Assembly (NCBI GenBank): GCA_001936135.1
Contig: CP012819.1
Coordinates: forward strand, 372,001-436,000
DNA length: 64,000 nucleotides
Direction: 5' to 3'
Source: Saccharomycopsis fibuligera x Saccharomycopsis cf. fibuligera
Lineage: Eukaryota > Ascomycota > Saccharomycetes > Ascoideales > Saccharomycopsidaceae
Shown here: positions 34,374 to 47,200 of the stretch, one piece after another
How the letters are laid out: the number at the start of each line of letters is the position of its first letter
Position numbering within the stretch: position 1 is the first letter of the stretch
The notes under the pieces: model-generated
Databases searched by the model: none
What the model saw: the letters and a program-made list of their open reading frames with translations, nothing else
Told to the model about the DNA's origin: nothing
Translations under genes and position numbers: made by a program

Positions 34374-34990
34374 ATTATGTCATTGGTACTTGTTTCCATG
34401 ATACTTGTTTCCATGATACTTCCTCTATTTTGGTGGCCTTTTTTCTGTTATGTCTTGTTTTTCAATTCTTTTCCTTGTCTGATTAATAGTGATTTGCTTT
34501 TTCTTTGTTTCTTGGTCTTAAATTAATTGAATTCTGGTTTTGGTTCGCTTTGTTATTTCATAATGTTCATATCTTTTTCTGTTTACTATTTTAATTTTTT
34601 GCGATTTATCCTCTTTTGACCTTGCTTTGTAGCCTTTAATATTGAATTTGACTAGCAGGAACTGCAGTGCTATGCAACATACACGTATGTTCTGCATTAA
34701 CTGACAGAAACATCCGAAAAAGAAAAATCCAAAATTTCTAATTTTTTTTACTTTTTTTTTCTGTTAAATTGCCAATATAGCGGAGTGCACATCAAAGTGT
34801 TGAAATATTACGTTACGGTAAAAAGCAGTACAGTACGATTACAAATTTCAAATCGAATTCTTATTAAAGGGATTATTATAGCAGAGCTATATGTTTTTGA
34901 TTATTGTACTGTAAAAAAAATCTTTAGGCCCTTGTTATTCATCCTGTTCATATCACCATATTTTCTTATATAATCAAGCCTATATTAACA
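34374..34990. other. Intergenic region MCM5 to COX23
   Basis: 617 bp, T-rich after MCM5, with a duplicated short phrase (TTGTTTCCATGATACTT, near 34388 and 34405) just past the stop. It holds the MCM5 3' flank and the COX23 promoter. No gene seen. Confidence 0.6.
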
Positions 34991-35604
34991 ATGTCCTCCT
35001 CGGAACCAGACAAAAACAACAATAATAGCACCAAAAGCACTATCATTTCGCTGCCTGAAGCCAACAACTCCACCCAAATAGCCACAGATACCCCCTCTAT
35101 TCCATATGATAAATCAAAAATTGATTTCACCGAAGGAAGCAACTCTCCTCAAGATTTTAAATATTACCCAGATACGCCAAATTCAGTTGTGAATAAATTG
35201 CAATTTGAATCTAAGCAACCTTCTAAATTTTATGATCCTTGCATTGAAAGCTCAAGAATGAGTATCAGATGTTTGGAAATCAACGGGAGGGAGAATAAAG
35301 CTATTTGTAATGAGTATTTTCAGGCTTACAGGGATTGCAAGAAAGCATGGGTATGTTCGTTATATTTTACTTTTTATTTCAGTCTTTCAAGTTCTTTAAT
35401 GTTACTATCTATCGTTTGTCGACATTGGTATTGATATTGAACGATAATTTCTTAATGTTTTAAGGTTTTTTGGTTTTGGTTTTTATTCATGCTCCTTGGC
35501 ACTTCATTGATCTCTCGTTTTTATCTTTTTTTTTCTAATTTTACTAACAGATCATCTAGTTGGAACAAAGGAGAAGAGACAGATTTGAAGGCAGCGATTG
35601 GTAA
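34991..35604 (+). CDS. COX23: Cox23, mitochondrial intermembrane-space CX9C protein, one intron
   Basis: Rebuilt from exon 1 (34991-35350) and exon 2 (35560-35604), giving 134 aa. The twin CX9C domain is clear: DPCIESSRMSIRCLEIN followed by CNEYFQAYRDCKKAW, which then joins across the intron to LEQRRRDRFEGSDW, the typical Cox23 C-terminus. Without splicing the frame would run on into intron sequence. Known role: Cox23 is imported by Mia40 into the intermembrane space and is needed for cytochrome c oxidase assembly and copper handling. The N-terminal 70 residues are low-complexity (Asn/Ser/Thr/Pro). It is convergent with the AMSH-like gene. Confidence 0.92.
35351..35559 (+). other. COX23 intron (209 nt)
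   Basis: GTATGT donor at 35351, TACTAAC branch at 35542-35548, acceptor TAG ending at 35559, phase 0. A CAG two bases after the branch motif (35548-35550) is bypassed; using it would put an in-frame TAG in the exon. Confidence 0.88.
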
Positions 35605-36393
35605 TACTTCTGCCTTCTTTTTTCTTTATGTTTGCTTTCTCCACAAGTTCTTATCCTTTACTTCATGATGATTGAATGCCTCTTTTCCCTTTCTGTTTCT
35701 ACTTATTATTTGTCTGTTCATGTAATTAGCTAGCTTTATTTTCTCTCAATTTCTTGTGTTTTATCATGGTAATTACACCAATACCTTCAAGCTACAACGT
35801 ATTAACTTCTACAAATTTTTTTCTCTGAATTTTAAAAAACAGACCAGTAGGTCTAATATTATAATTTTTGAAGTGTTTTTTTGAATTCACAACACTCTTT
35901 AGAGCAAATGCTAATGCCAAATGAGAGCTCAAATTACTAAAATGAACTTATAAACTTTCGTTTTAGAAATGGACGAAAAATGTAAAGTGTCTGCAATATA
36001 TGTAAATACTAATTTGTGATTGAAATATTGTGGTAACTTTGCTAAAGCCTAGGCTAAAAAACACAAGCATGCAAAACTTTGTACAGATAAAAAGAAAAAG
36101 AAAAAGAACAGAAAGCGATGAATTTTAAGGAAAAGATTAAAAAACTGGGAAATTTGATTCTAGAATATTTATAAACAAGAATAGCACATAATAAGACATA
36201 ATTGAGCGAATAAAAACTTGAAAAAAATAAACATTGTTTCAAAAAAAGGAGAGAAAAATAAACAAAAAACTGAAAAAGCGAAACAGAAAACAGAAAACAA
36301 AAACAACGAACATGAAAAAAAACTGGATGTATAGTAATAAATCTGGAAAAATTTTAAGAAGGATGATAATAGAAAAACAACCAAAATAAATAA

Positions 36394-36433
<40 letters not shown>

Positions 36434-36528
36434 CCTTAGCGCGTATATCAACACCGAGAAAATAAAAACCAGGCAATAAGGAAATACGAAATTTATCAGT
36501 ATAAAACTGTTGCAATATTAATAAAAGC
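35605..36528. other. Convergent intergenic region COX23 / AMSH-like gene
   Basis: 924 bp, T-rich near COX23 and A-rich near the leftward gene, with an A37 tract at 36396-36432. It is expected to hold both 3' UTRs. No gene seen. Confidence 0.65.
36396..36432. repeat. A37 homopolymer tract
   Basis: Run of 37 A on the + strand about 100 bp beyond the stop of the AMSH-like gene, preceded by TAAATAAATAA. Confidence 0.95.
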
Positions 36529-38579
36529 CTATTTGGTTCTAATGTCAGTAACTTCCAATGGCAAATTTCTTTTAACCACCACATGTCCGCCATCAGTTCT
36601 TGAACAGATGTCATATAAACCATCTTCCGAATGTGGATGGAATCCTCTTCTAGCACAATTGGTAATCAAATTAATACCATATGGATCAGAAAGTCTAAAG
36701 ATACCAAAATTCGGATTTGATTTTGGCGCAACAACAATTGCAATGCTTTCCGGAAGCATAATTTGATATCCATTTTGGGTATGTAAATCCACAGAACTCA
36801 AGAAACAAGACTGGGTAGGATGAGTGTGGATCCATCCAAGAATGAAAAGATCATTGTCATCAACGAACTGAAGAAGTAACTCTTCATTTGAAGTTTGGCA
36901 TGTGTTTGGAGTAGAATTTTGATCTGGTATCACTAAATCAGTGATAAAAAATGCATTGTTAACTAGTTTGCCACATAATATACCACAAGTTTCTAAATCT
37001 TTTTCTGTGTTTGGAGCGGCAATGGATGTGAATCGTGATTGTATCTCTACTGGCACAAAAACAGTTTTCAAAGGGATTCCTCCCTCTGTGTAAGACTCCA
37101 CTTTGTGGACTAAGTGATTAGATGGATTTAATGTTGGGTCAATAGTATCAATAGTATTGTGAAACGTAGTGCCATTAGTGTTATTTGCATTATTGTTGTT
37201 TGTTTCCAAGTTTGGTAAACTTTTCTCTTTGAGATTGTCGTTGGAAGAACGGCCTTCTGAAGACTCGTGGAGTGATCTAATTTGCTCAACTGATTTGATT
37301 TTCGGTGGCCGTTGTGGGGAGGAGATGGATATTGGGGAATTAACAAACTCTGGTTGAAGAGCTAATTTGGGGGTCAGTGTCATTTCTCGTTGGCCATTGT
37401 TATTTGCAAATAAAGCAGGGTTGTGTTGTTGCTGCTGTTCTTGCTCATATTCTTGCTGTACATGCTGCTGGTAAGAAATTGACTCTGGTATGGCTAGTTG
37501 TGGTATAGGCTCTGAACCTCTAACTGTGCTGTTACTCGGCTTGTACATCTTTATCAACGATGGTTCGTCAGCAATAGTAGGATAATCAGGAACAGCAATG
37601 CTGCTAACAGCATCAGACTCGGCGTCAGAGTCATCATAAGGAACGTATTCGTACTCTTGTTCAAGAGGTTGGTTGTAAACTTGATGTAGTTGAATTTTTG
37701 GAGCATTTATCGGAATGGTGCTGGTTGACTGGGACTCGCTTTTTACTGTTTCGTTATTGGAATTATTTACCTGTCTTTCAATGTTTAAATTTGGCACCTG
37801 GTTAAAGTTTAAAGATGGATATTTTGATACTGGAGCAGCATTGGCAGCAAGAGAGCCTTCTGTTTGCGCATTATTCATAAATAGTGAAGGACCAGTATTG
37901 GTAGATAAATCTGAAAAGTTTCTTTTGAATTGAACACTTTCATTTTCGTTGAGAATGGTATCACCGTTGGTATCAAGTTCATGCTGATCGTTACTATTAT
38001 CAATGTTTTGATTATTAATATCAACTGCCGTGGCAGTACTGGTTGTTTGAGTAGTGAAATTTTCAAGATCTTCACCAGGTGAACGTCTCTCTTGTGATAA
38101 CTCGGGTTGACTTTTTTTCAAATTTCGTTGTAAATTGAATTCTTCAATTTCTTTTTCAATGAGTTCTTTCAAAACATCACAATGCTTAACAACTTGTCTA
38201 GCTTTTTGGAAAAGTACATCGTAGGATGATCTTTCTTGGAACTCTGGATGCGTAGGAATTTTATTGATGATCAAGTCAAGAAATCGTAGATATAAAACGT
38301 AAGCTTCAGGATAGGATTTTTCCTTCTCTTGGATTTGAGCCTATGGAGTTGGGTTATGTTAGTACCGACATACAATGTTGTAAAACCACACAATAAAAGG
38401 ATAAAATTGTGAAAACCTTAAAAGGAAAAAAGGCGTTATCTGACATTTCATTCACTTACAGTTTTGTACACAGTTAATGCCGACCTGAGCCAGGTCTTGT
38501 ACGGGAACTTTGAGGAGAAGTTGTAAGCGTTGGCCTCCGCCGAAAGCTCTTTTACCGTTTTAGGAGGTTTATAGGACAT
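36529..38579 (-). CDS. AMSH/Sst2-like JAMM metalloprotease (Lys63-type deubiquitinase), one intron
   Basis: Rebuilt from exon 1 (38460-38579, 40 codons) and exon 2 (36529-38340), giving 643 aa starting MSYKPPKTVKELSAEANAYN. The N-terminal 100 residues resemble the MIT-like helical domain of AMSH proteins (PYKTWLRSALTVYK, YPEAYVLYLRFLDLIINK). A long disordered Asn/Gln/Ser/Glu-rich middle follows, including a Gln-rich run. The C-terminal MPN+ domain (about 465-643) carries the zinc motif HTHPTQSCFLSSVDLHTQ from residue 545, i.e. H-x-H-P-x(6)-S-x(2)-D, with ETCGILCGKL supplying the upstream Glu. Known role: AMSH and fission yeast Sst2 cut Lys63-linked ubiquitin chains at ESCRT-marked endosomes. 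To my knowledge budding yeast lacks an AMSH. The intron is phase 0 with GTAAGT donor and TACTAAC branch. Confidence 0.88.
38341..38459 (-). other. AMSH-like gene intron (119 nt)
   Basis: Reading on the - strand: GTAAGT donor at 38459-38454, TACTAAC branch near 38362-38356, TAG acceptor ending at 38341. Joins ...TVYKT to AQIQEKEKSY... in phase. Confidence 0.88.
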
Positions 38580-39569
38580 TGAGTAACAACAAAAACATTC
38601 ACTGGATATTGAAAACTTAAGAAATTAAAATACGGAAAGACAAGCAGGAGCACTTCCAGGCTAGTAGTGATATTGCAATTATCACCTTTTGGGTTACTCT
38701 GGATATTCGTTCTCACTGAAAATCGAAATTTCGGAGGCGGGTAGAAAACCTGTCATGTGAGAAGCACACTTTTGATATGCGTATATATGTACTTTTAGGC
38801 TCTAATGTGCTTATATGAATTTGGCTGCATTCTGTGGAACGTCAATTATTCAACAATTGTCAACATTAATATCCAATCCCACCGGTAGTTCCCAGCAGTG
38901 AATACCAAGTTTCATTACCGTATACATTACTTTAATTGATGGTGTCCTGCTAAGTTACTGAAACATTGTTTCGACATTAACGATATCTCGTTTAACCTAA
39001 TCTTAGGCTGCTCTCTTACATTATAAAGTATCACCAAGTCACAAAATTGTTACACTACACTGCACTGTTACTAGCATGTCTTTGAATGTCTTTTTATAAG
39101 ACAAAAGCATTAGAAATCATATTTTAGCACTCAACATAAAAAGTCACTTTTTTGATCAGCCGAATACATTGGTCTTAATTTTGGGTTCTCCGTGTTTCAG
39201 TAATGCGTTGTCGTACACAGATTGAGTTTCCACTAAGCGAAACCAAAGCAATGTGTTCTGCTTTTAGCGAAACCTTTAAAACTAATGATTCATTTGACGC
39301 TACAGAATGCTTTTCGCCGTTAATCTTTATGTGGCTTGGGCTATGACGTTCAAATGATAAAACCTGTGACGCTAATTAGAAAACTTAAGTTTATAAGTGC
39401 CACTTTCATTTCCACCCTAAATATTTCACGAAGAGCAGAAAAAAAGGAATAGTCACTTTTGGAAAAAATTCATTCATTGATATATTACACAAGTGTGGTA
39501 TAAAGAAAAGACAAAAGTTGAGGTATATACAAATAGTCAAACGTAGTCACATAATTCAGTCATCGTCAG
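38580..39569. other. Intergenic region AMSH-like gene to MIX23-like gene
   Basis: 990 bp between two leftward genes: the promoter of the AMSH-like gene and the 3' flank of MIX23. No gene seen. Confidence 0.65.
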
Positions 39570-40178
39570 TTACTCATCTTCCCGTATAAGATTTTGCTTC
39601 TTCAAATTCTCTATTAGACCAGGCACGCTAAAGTTAAAGCAACTATCAGCCAACGAATTTAACGATTTTCCTATAATAATTTTTTCAATCATTGTTTCAT
39701 TGCTGACCCAGTTTTTCAATCTGTTTAGTTCCTCATATTTCTCATTCTGTAAATTCTCAAAATCTTCTTGAGCATATGGGTTTACTCTTAAGTTAAATTC
39801 TTGCTTTTCCTGTAACTCTTGCTGGTTTTCTTTTAATTCGTTGCTTAGCGTGGTTGCTTCATTATTGCAATAGTCTATGATTTCTAAACGATCTTTCCAA
39901 GATGGCATAAGAATCGTGTTGACAATCTCAGTGCATGCACCATTCTTCGAATTTATTTTCTCCTTCAACGTATCGTCTGCATATAATCTTGACTTCTTAA
40001 GAAATGATCGGAGTGATTTTGTAGAAATACAGCTCTGTCTTGAAAGTGGTGGTTTTACTAAGCTGCTGACACCGTTATAATTATTTAGCAACAGACGCTG
40101 CTGCAGCAGTTGTTGTTCTTCTGCTTCTGACACTTCTGGCTGCTGAGAACCTTTCCCGCTTACCCAAAAGCTGCTCAT
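39570..40178 (-). CDS. MIX23: MIX23/Cid2 (CCDC58) family protein
   Basis: 202 aa from the ATG at 40178. The core fits the MIX23 (caffeine-induced death protein 2) pattern: Cys50 before FLKKSR..ADDTLKEKIN, Cys82 in ACTEIVNTIL, then SWKDRLEIIDYCNN with Cys104. The coiled C-terminal part is rich in Gln, Glu, Asn and Lys. Known role: Mix23 is a cysteine-containing intermembrane-space protein that affects mitochondrial protein import; the human relative is CCDC58. The N-terminal 45 residues (Gln/Leu-rich) are not conserved in the family as I know it. The function is inferred from the cysteine and RxxxDD pattern only. Confidence 0.7.
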   Translation of the reverse strand: MSSFWVSGKGSQQPEVSEAEEQQLLQQRLLLNNYNGVSSLVKPPLSRQSCISTKSLRSFLKKSRLYADDTLKEKINSKNGACTEIVNTILMPSWKDRLEIIDYCNNEATTLSNELKENQQELQEKQEFNLRVNPYAQEDFENLQNEKYEELNRLKNWVSNETMIEKIIIGKSLNSLADSCFNFSVPGLIENLKKQNLIREDE

Positions 40179-40650
40179 TATGGTATATTAAGGAAGTTTG
40201 AAAATGTAAAGATTGTGCGATCAGTTGTCCCTTAGCTCTTCTTCGCTCTACTAACTTTGCCTTCAAAAGTACCCCCGGCTCGGAATATTGAAATAATTAA
40301 CTGAGAAAAATATGTCCGGAACATATACCAGTGGACCCTAACCAATATATTGGCAAAAGCAGAGCAGGGTGAATGCAAATAAGTTATGCGCTTTTTGAGC
40401 ATCTAGTATATCACCAGCTCCATAATCAGTGTTTATAATAGTCCTTTTTAAAAAATCTTAATTTCTGGTTTTTTGATATTTGGCATTTGTATTGATCATA
40501 TTGCTAATATGTTTCGTAGCTAAATCTGTGAAAACGAATATAGCGTTTTGGTGTCAACATCTTTATCCATTTGGTTAACAACATATATGTGGACAGGAAC
40601 TATCCAAAGTGTACCTTAGCTAAACAGGATTATTTCATATTTTAACTTTA

Positions 40651-40676
40651 TTTTTTTTTTTAAAAAAAAAAAAAAA
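40651..40676. repeat. T11-A15 palindromic homopolymer junction
   Basis: An uninterrupted T run followed at once by an A run, a self-complementary block likely to exclude nucleosomes. Confidence 0.85.
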
Positions 40677-41226
40677 GAAAAAAAAAACATATGTATATGT
40701 TTAATACGAAAAGAGAAAAAAAGACCCTCTTCCAAAAATCCTTAGAATACATAATGTCTGCCGTGTTAAAAACCTTGTCTTGTATATTTGATCTGCATCA
40801 ACAATAAAATGGAAGAGAGCTTACGCGTTGCAACAGTTTTATTCCCAAACTTTTCCAATCATGCTCAGATTGTGTGTATGTTACCTTGTTTTCTTATTTT
40901 AAAAGAAAAAAAAATGCAAAAGCACTTTTTTACCCCTACTGAATGTAATAGAAAAATACTGTTGGGCTTATTGGTACCCAGTAGAACTCAACTCAACTAC
41001 GGAATTATGTATATGTATGAAGGGCAAACCTTTAGACCCACGAGGCCTGTTAAAATGCTCTTTAAAGCTTAACATCTGATATTATAAGCTTTTTTCTTTC
41101 TTTTATATTGCAATTTTCTTTTAGATGCTGCAAAATTTATCAGATCCTAGATGCAAAATGAAAGAAAATTCGAACTTTCTGATAAAACATATAACAAATT
41201 CAAGAGAAGAACAAAAAACAACAAAG

Positions 41227-41229
<3 letters not shown>

Positions 41230-41262
<33 letters not shown>
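41230..41262. repeat. T33 homopolymer tract
   Basis: Uninterrupted T run in the long region upstream of the Medusa-like gene. Confidence 0.95.
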
Positions 41263-41265
<3 letters not shown>

Positions 41266-42004
41266 TGGTGTTTTTCTGGAAACTAACAGGTAAACGAGTG
41301 ATAGTCCCATATTAATAACACCAAATTTACTCTGTTGTTCAATAACAATGTATGCTGTTGCTATAGCAATGGTCAACCAAGGAATACAGGCAAGGTAACT
41401 AAATATTCACGCGTAATTAACCAGCCCATCGTTAGCACAACCTCCAGAAATTTCAACGAACGTAGATCGTTCTATGCATTTTTGTAAGATTCGAATCGCT
41501 CGACTAGAATGAAAGACTAGTAGCATGCAAAAAAACAACTCTTTGTCACTGCATGAAGGCAATAAGCTGTTGAACTGATTATGCGGCTGTTGCAAAATAC
41601 TGTATGTCGCTTAAAACAGATGAATCATAATCGATCTGTTGATAAAAATTCATGAGCGATGATGAACCTATACGAAATAACGACTTTTTCGTATCATTTT
41701 TCATGCAAGTTTAAATGCTTTGGGAAACTTGGTGCTCAAACAAATGCTTCTTGTTTGCATGCTAGCATTTATGGACATAACCGATAGATAAAAAAAAAGG
41801 ACCGGTGAGATATGCCAAACACATTGTGGACTCGAGTAGTACTCCTATGGCTTTAATTTCGAGCTGGCACAAAAAATAGTCTTTTGAAATTATTGGTTTA
41901 CTTGGTTTCTGTTGTAAGTAATTTGAGTAATTTGATTAACTAGTTAAATACGTTGATAAAAACTTTTTTGCCTTTCAAGTTTTGAAATTCTTGAGACTGA
42001 AAAC

Positions 42005-42142
42005 ATGGCTGAGTCCTTAAGAAAAAAAGAGATTATGGTCTATGTGGAATTAGCTGTTGCTATACAACTATTTCTCACCATAGTTATGAATTTGGTCTTC
42101 AAGCCAAAGCCTCGTAATCTAAAGCATAACCTGCTTTCCTAG
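42005..42142 (+). CDS. Possible 45-aa membrane micropeptide (weak)
   Basis: ATG at 42005, TAG at 42140-42142. The product starts MAESLRKKEIM, then has one hydrophobic helix (VELAVAIQLFLTIVMNLVF) and a basic tail (KPKPRNLKHN). This charged-hydrophobic-charged layout is like a single-pass membrane peptide, but a 46-codon frame can arise by chance. I recognise no homologue. Confidence 0.2.
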   Translation: MAESLRKKEIMVYVELAVAIQLFLTIVMNLVFKPKPRNLKHNLLS

Positions 42143-44222
42143 TACGACATTTCGGCAAATATTTCCTAATTCTCACATAATACCTTGAACAGTACGTTTA
42201 TATTGTTTCTCAATAGGGCGACAGTACACGGCTGAAACACACAACAAGTTAAAGACAATTTTCGAATAGCAGCATTTGCATTGAATGCATTAACTCTTTT
42301 GAAAGTTGTAGAAATAGAATTTAAACACAATAGTTTTTTCATTTAACGAACGCTCTTACTATAAGTTAGGAAATTAGTATGTCTATGCATTGAGGCCTAT
42401 TTAAAAGTTTTCACATTTATGGCAACTGAATCACTTGGTAGAATGATAAGAACCAACTTCGCAGCTTAACTTCAAGTTTTGGGAAGCGATATAATGATTG
42501 CAAAGAAGAAAAGCAAACAACTACTTGTTTTAAGTAGAACAGCGAGCTGGAATTTATCTTGGCCAAAATATAGAGAGGATTATGTCTTCGGCCAATTACG
42601 AAGTTTGATTTAACAAGTCTAAACATTCATTCCGGAAGAATTGAAAGTCAATAGACTGAAAGTTAGCACCGGAAATATATGCATATTTTCCAATGATTAT
42701 AATTTTCGTTTTTAAGTTGAGAATTTTGGAAGCCGTACATGTTGAGACAGCAACCTTTGAAATTTACGTAGTTTAGACAACAAACTACGCGAGTTCAAGT
42801 ATCTACTCCATAAAGCCTGTTCATAAAACCTACTTTTGTTATTGAAAGAGAATTGAAGAGTTAGCAAAAGCATATTTAGTATTCCAAAGTTCTCAACGTG
42901 AGGTTGGCATGGATATTCAACAAAAGGGTTGGGAAATAACCGGACTGCACAAGGATGCAATATCTAATTTTGCATTGCCGTATGTGCGGAACACACACTT
43001 CTGTAAAGATATCTTGAAGAAATATGTGATTACAATCAATTGGGCGTTCAAAAACGTAAACACATTTCGATTTCTGCACTCAGTTTTTTTATCATACCGC
43101 AACTAGCTATCTTGATGGGAATGTTGCTTCGCTTAAAATAACAAGTCAAAAGTTCTATACGGCCCAAAGGGGTGAAAAGTTGGACCGCAAAGCTGTTGTT
43201 TTCTTTTAGGTCAGCTAGTAGACTACAAATATGTCGATAACCCGACATAGATCACCGTCACAAAGCTTCACTCCGTTTTACTCCGCTATACTTGTCTAGA
43301 TCTCAGTTTTCTATTTATCTATTGATCTATTCACTTTGAACTCTTAGTTGCGTCATCATTTGGTACATCAGATGAATTTTCTGATACGTTCACTCACTCA
43401 TTGTCGGCTACTTACAGAAATTGTTGCCGAGGTAGATTAATTGCGTTACTTTTTGGTGCTTCACTTAATGATTGCTTCACATGACTGGAAACAATTCAAA
43501 TTACATTCAGCCACAAAGAGATGAATAAATATTAACTGAGTCAAAGATACAAGTCTTGAGGATTTATCATTATCGTCTGTTACTCTTCATTACGGCACTT
43601 CATTCCATCCTCCCCGAACTTCGCACGATATACTCAGAAAACCTGCCATACATTCAGCGAGTACCACAAAATTAGAAGCCAAAACATCGACACTAATTAA
43701 CATTAAGATCTCGCAGTGTATGGCAGCAACTAGCAGTATCTGTCTGTGAGCCAATGTGGGTTGCAGCGAGATCTAGCGGAAGTTTTGCGGCACGCGGGGG
43801 GTACTCTTGCCTGCTTTTGACTGCACATAGTGCTTCACGCCCTTTTTTGCGCAGATCATCTACAGAAGTTGGCAGTATATTTAGCTGCAGCTAGCAGGGT
43901 TGGCGCCCCCCAGAGGTGCATAGTTTCCGGCGAGCGTTTTCCTGCTGATATAGACAGCGCCAGGCGCCAGGTTTCGCAATTCTTACTTTTCGCTGGATGG
44001 GTTGCCACTGCTGGCTAAGTTTTGATTGTCTTAATAAAATCCGTCAGTGCGCGTCCAGAGTCCGCCTTTTGCAATAATGAGCTACAATGTCATTGATTGA
44101 TCGATAGTTGACGGACTGTATTATGGCGGTGACAGGAGGAGCCAATACGATCTGGATTGCTTGCTTGTCATCTTTAGCTTAGGAAGAGGAGAGCTATTTT
44201 ACAACTTTTGTTTTTCTTTCTA

Positions 44223-44223
<1 letters not shown>

Positions 44224-44264
<41 letters not shown>

Positions 44265-44280
44265 ATATATATATATATAT
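44224..44280. repeat. (TTG)12 followed by (TA)n microsatellite
   Basis: About 12 TTG/GTT units running into about nine TA units. No coding frame around it. Confidence 0.92.
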
Positions 44281-47200
44281 TGCCTTTGTTATTTTCATTT
44301 TTTGTATGCTTGGTGACAAGCCCCAAGCTGGTGTTACGGAAAATTTGTTGAAATTGTTATACATGCCGTAGCTAGTTTACGCTGAGAACTGCGGTACGAA
44401 ACCGGCAGTTGTGTCATGTGTTGTGGTTTGCGGCACTGTTTTCCTTAAGTTGACTTTATCTCCAATTTTCACCTTGCGAAATACCGCTGCTCTTCCCTGC
44501 TGTTGTTGCTGCTGCGCGCACTGCTTCCTCTTCAATTAATAATGATTATTGTAAGAATAATAAAAGCAAGTATAAAGTTGCGGCTGGAGTAAGGGCAAAA
44601 GGCAAAAGTTACAACAGGAAAAACTTGGTAAGCAGCAAGCAAATTTACCTTGCGCACCGAGAGTACCTGCAAAAAACGGCTAACTGTAAAAAAACCAGCT
44701 CACATTACGAGAGGCAAAACCAAAAAGCACACACAGAAAGGCTTGCTTCTTGCCGTTGCGGTGATTATATTCTTTTCGATCTCAAAGCTTGTGGCAAAAG
44801 CTGTGAAGTTAGTAGTGAGGGATGGTCTGGTATAGAAACATCAGGCCATTACTACAGCTAATTTAATATTCAATAAATTTAAGCATTAATTTTTTCTTTT
44901 TCTTTTTTTTTCTTTTTCTTTTTTTTCTTTTGTTGTGTTCTTGTTTAAATGTTTAGTTGAATATCTACTTTGCCGTATCAGGTTTTCTTTACGCAAACTT
45001 AATTAGCCTCCCTCCTTAATTTACTGACTGCTCCCATAGCAGCTTTAAAGTTTTTCCACTCACACGAAAATTTCTTGGGATAATTCAGCGATCTTATTAT
45101 TCAATTCGTAATTTAATATTATTTAAAGTTTTTGTTTCAACATTAAATTTAACAAAACTGCAACTTCGAATACTTTGGCGTTTTGGTATCTTCATTTGCC
45201 TATATGGCTAAAACTCTGGTCAGTCTCGATCTAAAATTTGCATCAGTCCTTTATGCTATTATTGTAAGTGCCGTGGTTGAGGAAAAAAAGCTGTTTGAGA
45301 TAAACGGCAGCTTTCTGCTGCAAAATGGTACGGCAGTCTAGTTTTCTATTTTTATAACAGCATGCTACGCCCTGGAAAAACTGTGGGAAACAGGAACTGC
45401 CCAAAGTTGTCTTAAGTTTTGCCCAAAACGGATATTTGATTGGACGTGCATATCTTTCCTGAAATGGACGAAAAGCGGTCCCTGGCCAGGAAAACTGCTT
45501 CACTTTTCTTCTGTATTTTGTTTGTCCTTCTCTTCTTTTTCTCTAATTCACAGTAGTTCCAATTTCAAACTGCATACTAACTTAGCCTTTGTATGAACTT
45601 CGAGTGCCCCTGCAAAAAATTATATACTTTTCTTTTTGGTCTCGTCACTGGCAAAACGATATAGGATAGAGGTGAGCAAGCCGATACTATGTCCTATGAG
45701 GTACAACTGGCAGCTCATATAAGTGGCATATCAAGCACCATCAATGGTTTGAACACGAAACAGTTGTTCGTAGGACTTTGTTCAGGTATGCATTATAACC
45801 CTTTTCCTCTAACTCCCCAATTGTTGATTTAATTTTTCGTAGTTATATTTGCGTCGGGGGCAATGAAAAAGTTTTACTGTTTCTAGTTCGAGACACAAAA
45901 ATGGCAGTGAGTTGCACATTTGATACAGAACAAAACAAATACAAAAATTTTTAAACTTGTTTCAATTGTCAATGAGATGGTCTTTATAGACAGATCATCG
46001 AATTTTTTTTTTTTTTTTGAATTAGGCTAATGAATAGAAAGTCATCTTTCCGACTTGTTCGACAGGTCACAAACCGGAAGAATTGCCTTTCATCAACTGC
46101 TTGTGATTGACGAGGGCCAGCTGCGCAAATAAACAAAAAAACAGCAAAACAGTGTCTCCATTAGCAAAATCAGGTTTTTGGAGATTCAATCAGTATAGCA
46201 ACTTAAAAACCTCATCTTAGTGTTGCTTATTATTGTCTTTTGCTACTAGTTGCTGTTATCGTTAACGCTAGTACTCATACTGACGTTGACGGCTTATCTA
46301 TCTGTTTGCGGTTGTTTTAAGTTAGTTAGACCCCACCTATTGCTGTCATTCCTAAAAGCTATCATTTACATTGTATTGTAAGCTTTTCAGTTATGAAAAT
46401 TTATGGTTTAACTGACTGCTTCATTCTATTTCTTCTTGGTCTCCTTTTCTTTTAATTTTAGAGCTCTCGCATGTCGTGCCAGTCAAAGATGCACTATATC
46501 GTATGAGACTGCTTACCTTTCTCGCAGCAAAATGCAGAAATACGCATGTTACTCGCCCAATTAATCTGGGCTGTTTGTTGTTTATCCTGCACAAATAAGT
46601 GCAAGTCCCTGTTGCTTCACTGTAGTATTTTGTTATAACATTTTCACTTTTGTTCTACCTTTGTGTTTTAGTGACCAATGTCGCTGCGCAAAGTGGCGCG
46701 ACGATATTAGGAAAAACAGCTTCACGCAGTATAATGCATACAGTCTTGCACTGTTCTGCAAAACAATTTTTCCTGCGTAATAAGTGAGTAACAATTAACA
46801 CACTAAAATGTATGTATAATAAGCTAGGAAGCAGTAACCAACGCCGCAAACTGCATATAACGGCATGCATAACTTTACATATACGCATACATGCACAAAG
46901 TTGCATAAAGAGAATTGAAATAGTAGTGCTTATTGAATGCACACGCATAATGTAATGTAATGCACTATAGCGTAACAGTATGTTATGTTATGCTGTAAGA
47001 ATATCTGTAGTGCCTCAGTATGCACACTTAGGCATAGTGTTGCCTGGTGCTGCGTCTTGGGCTGCTGCGTTAAGCGGATACTTTCTCTGGTTGACTTGAC
47101 AATGCAAAACAAAAGCATTATTATCCAGCTGTTTATGGCTTCGATCACATTCTGCTGTTGACTTCCTAATGCTGTGTTTTCGTTCTAGATGCGCCAGTGT

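Noticed and set aside
41480-41505. TTCGAATC-like B box of a second tRNA
   Set aside because: No A box or cloverleaf can be built around it on either strand.
45691-45837. Plus-strand 48-codon ORF starting MSYEVQLAAHISG with a GTATGC near its end
   Set aside because: Looked like a possible first exon, but no matching downstream exon or homology could be seen.
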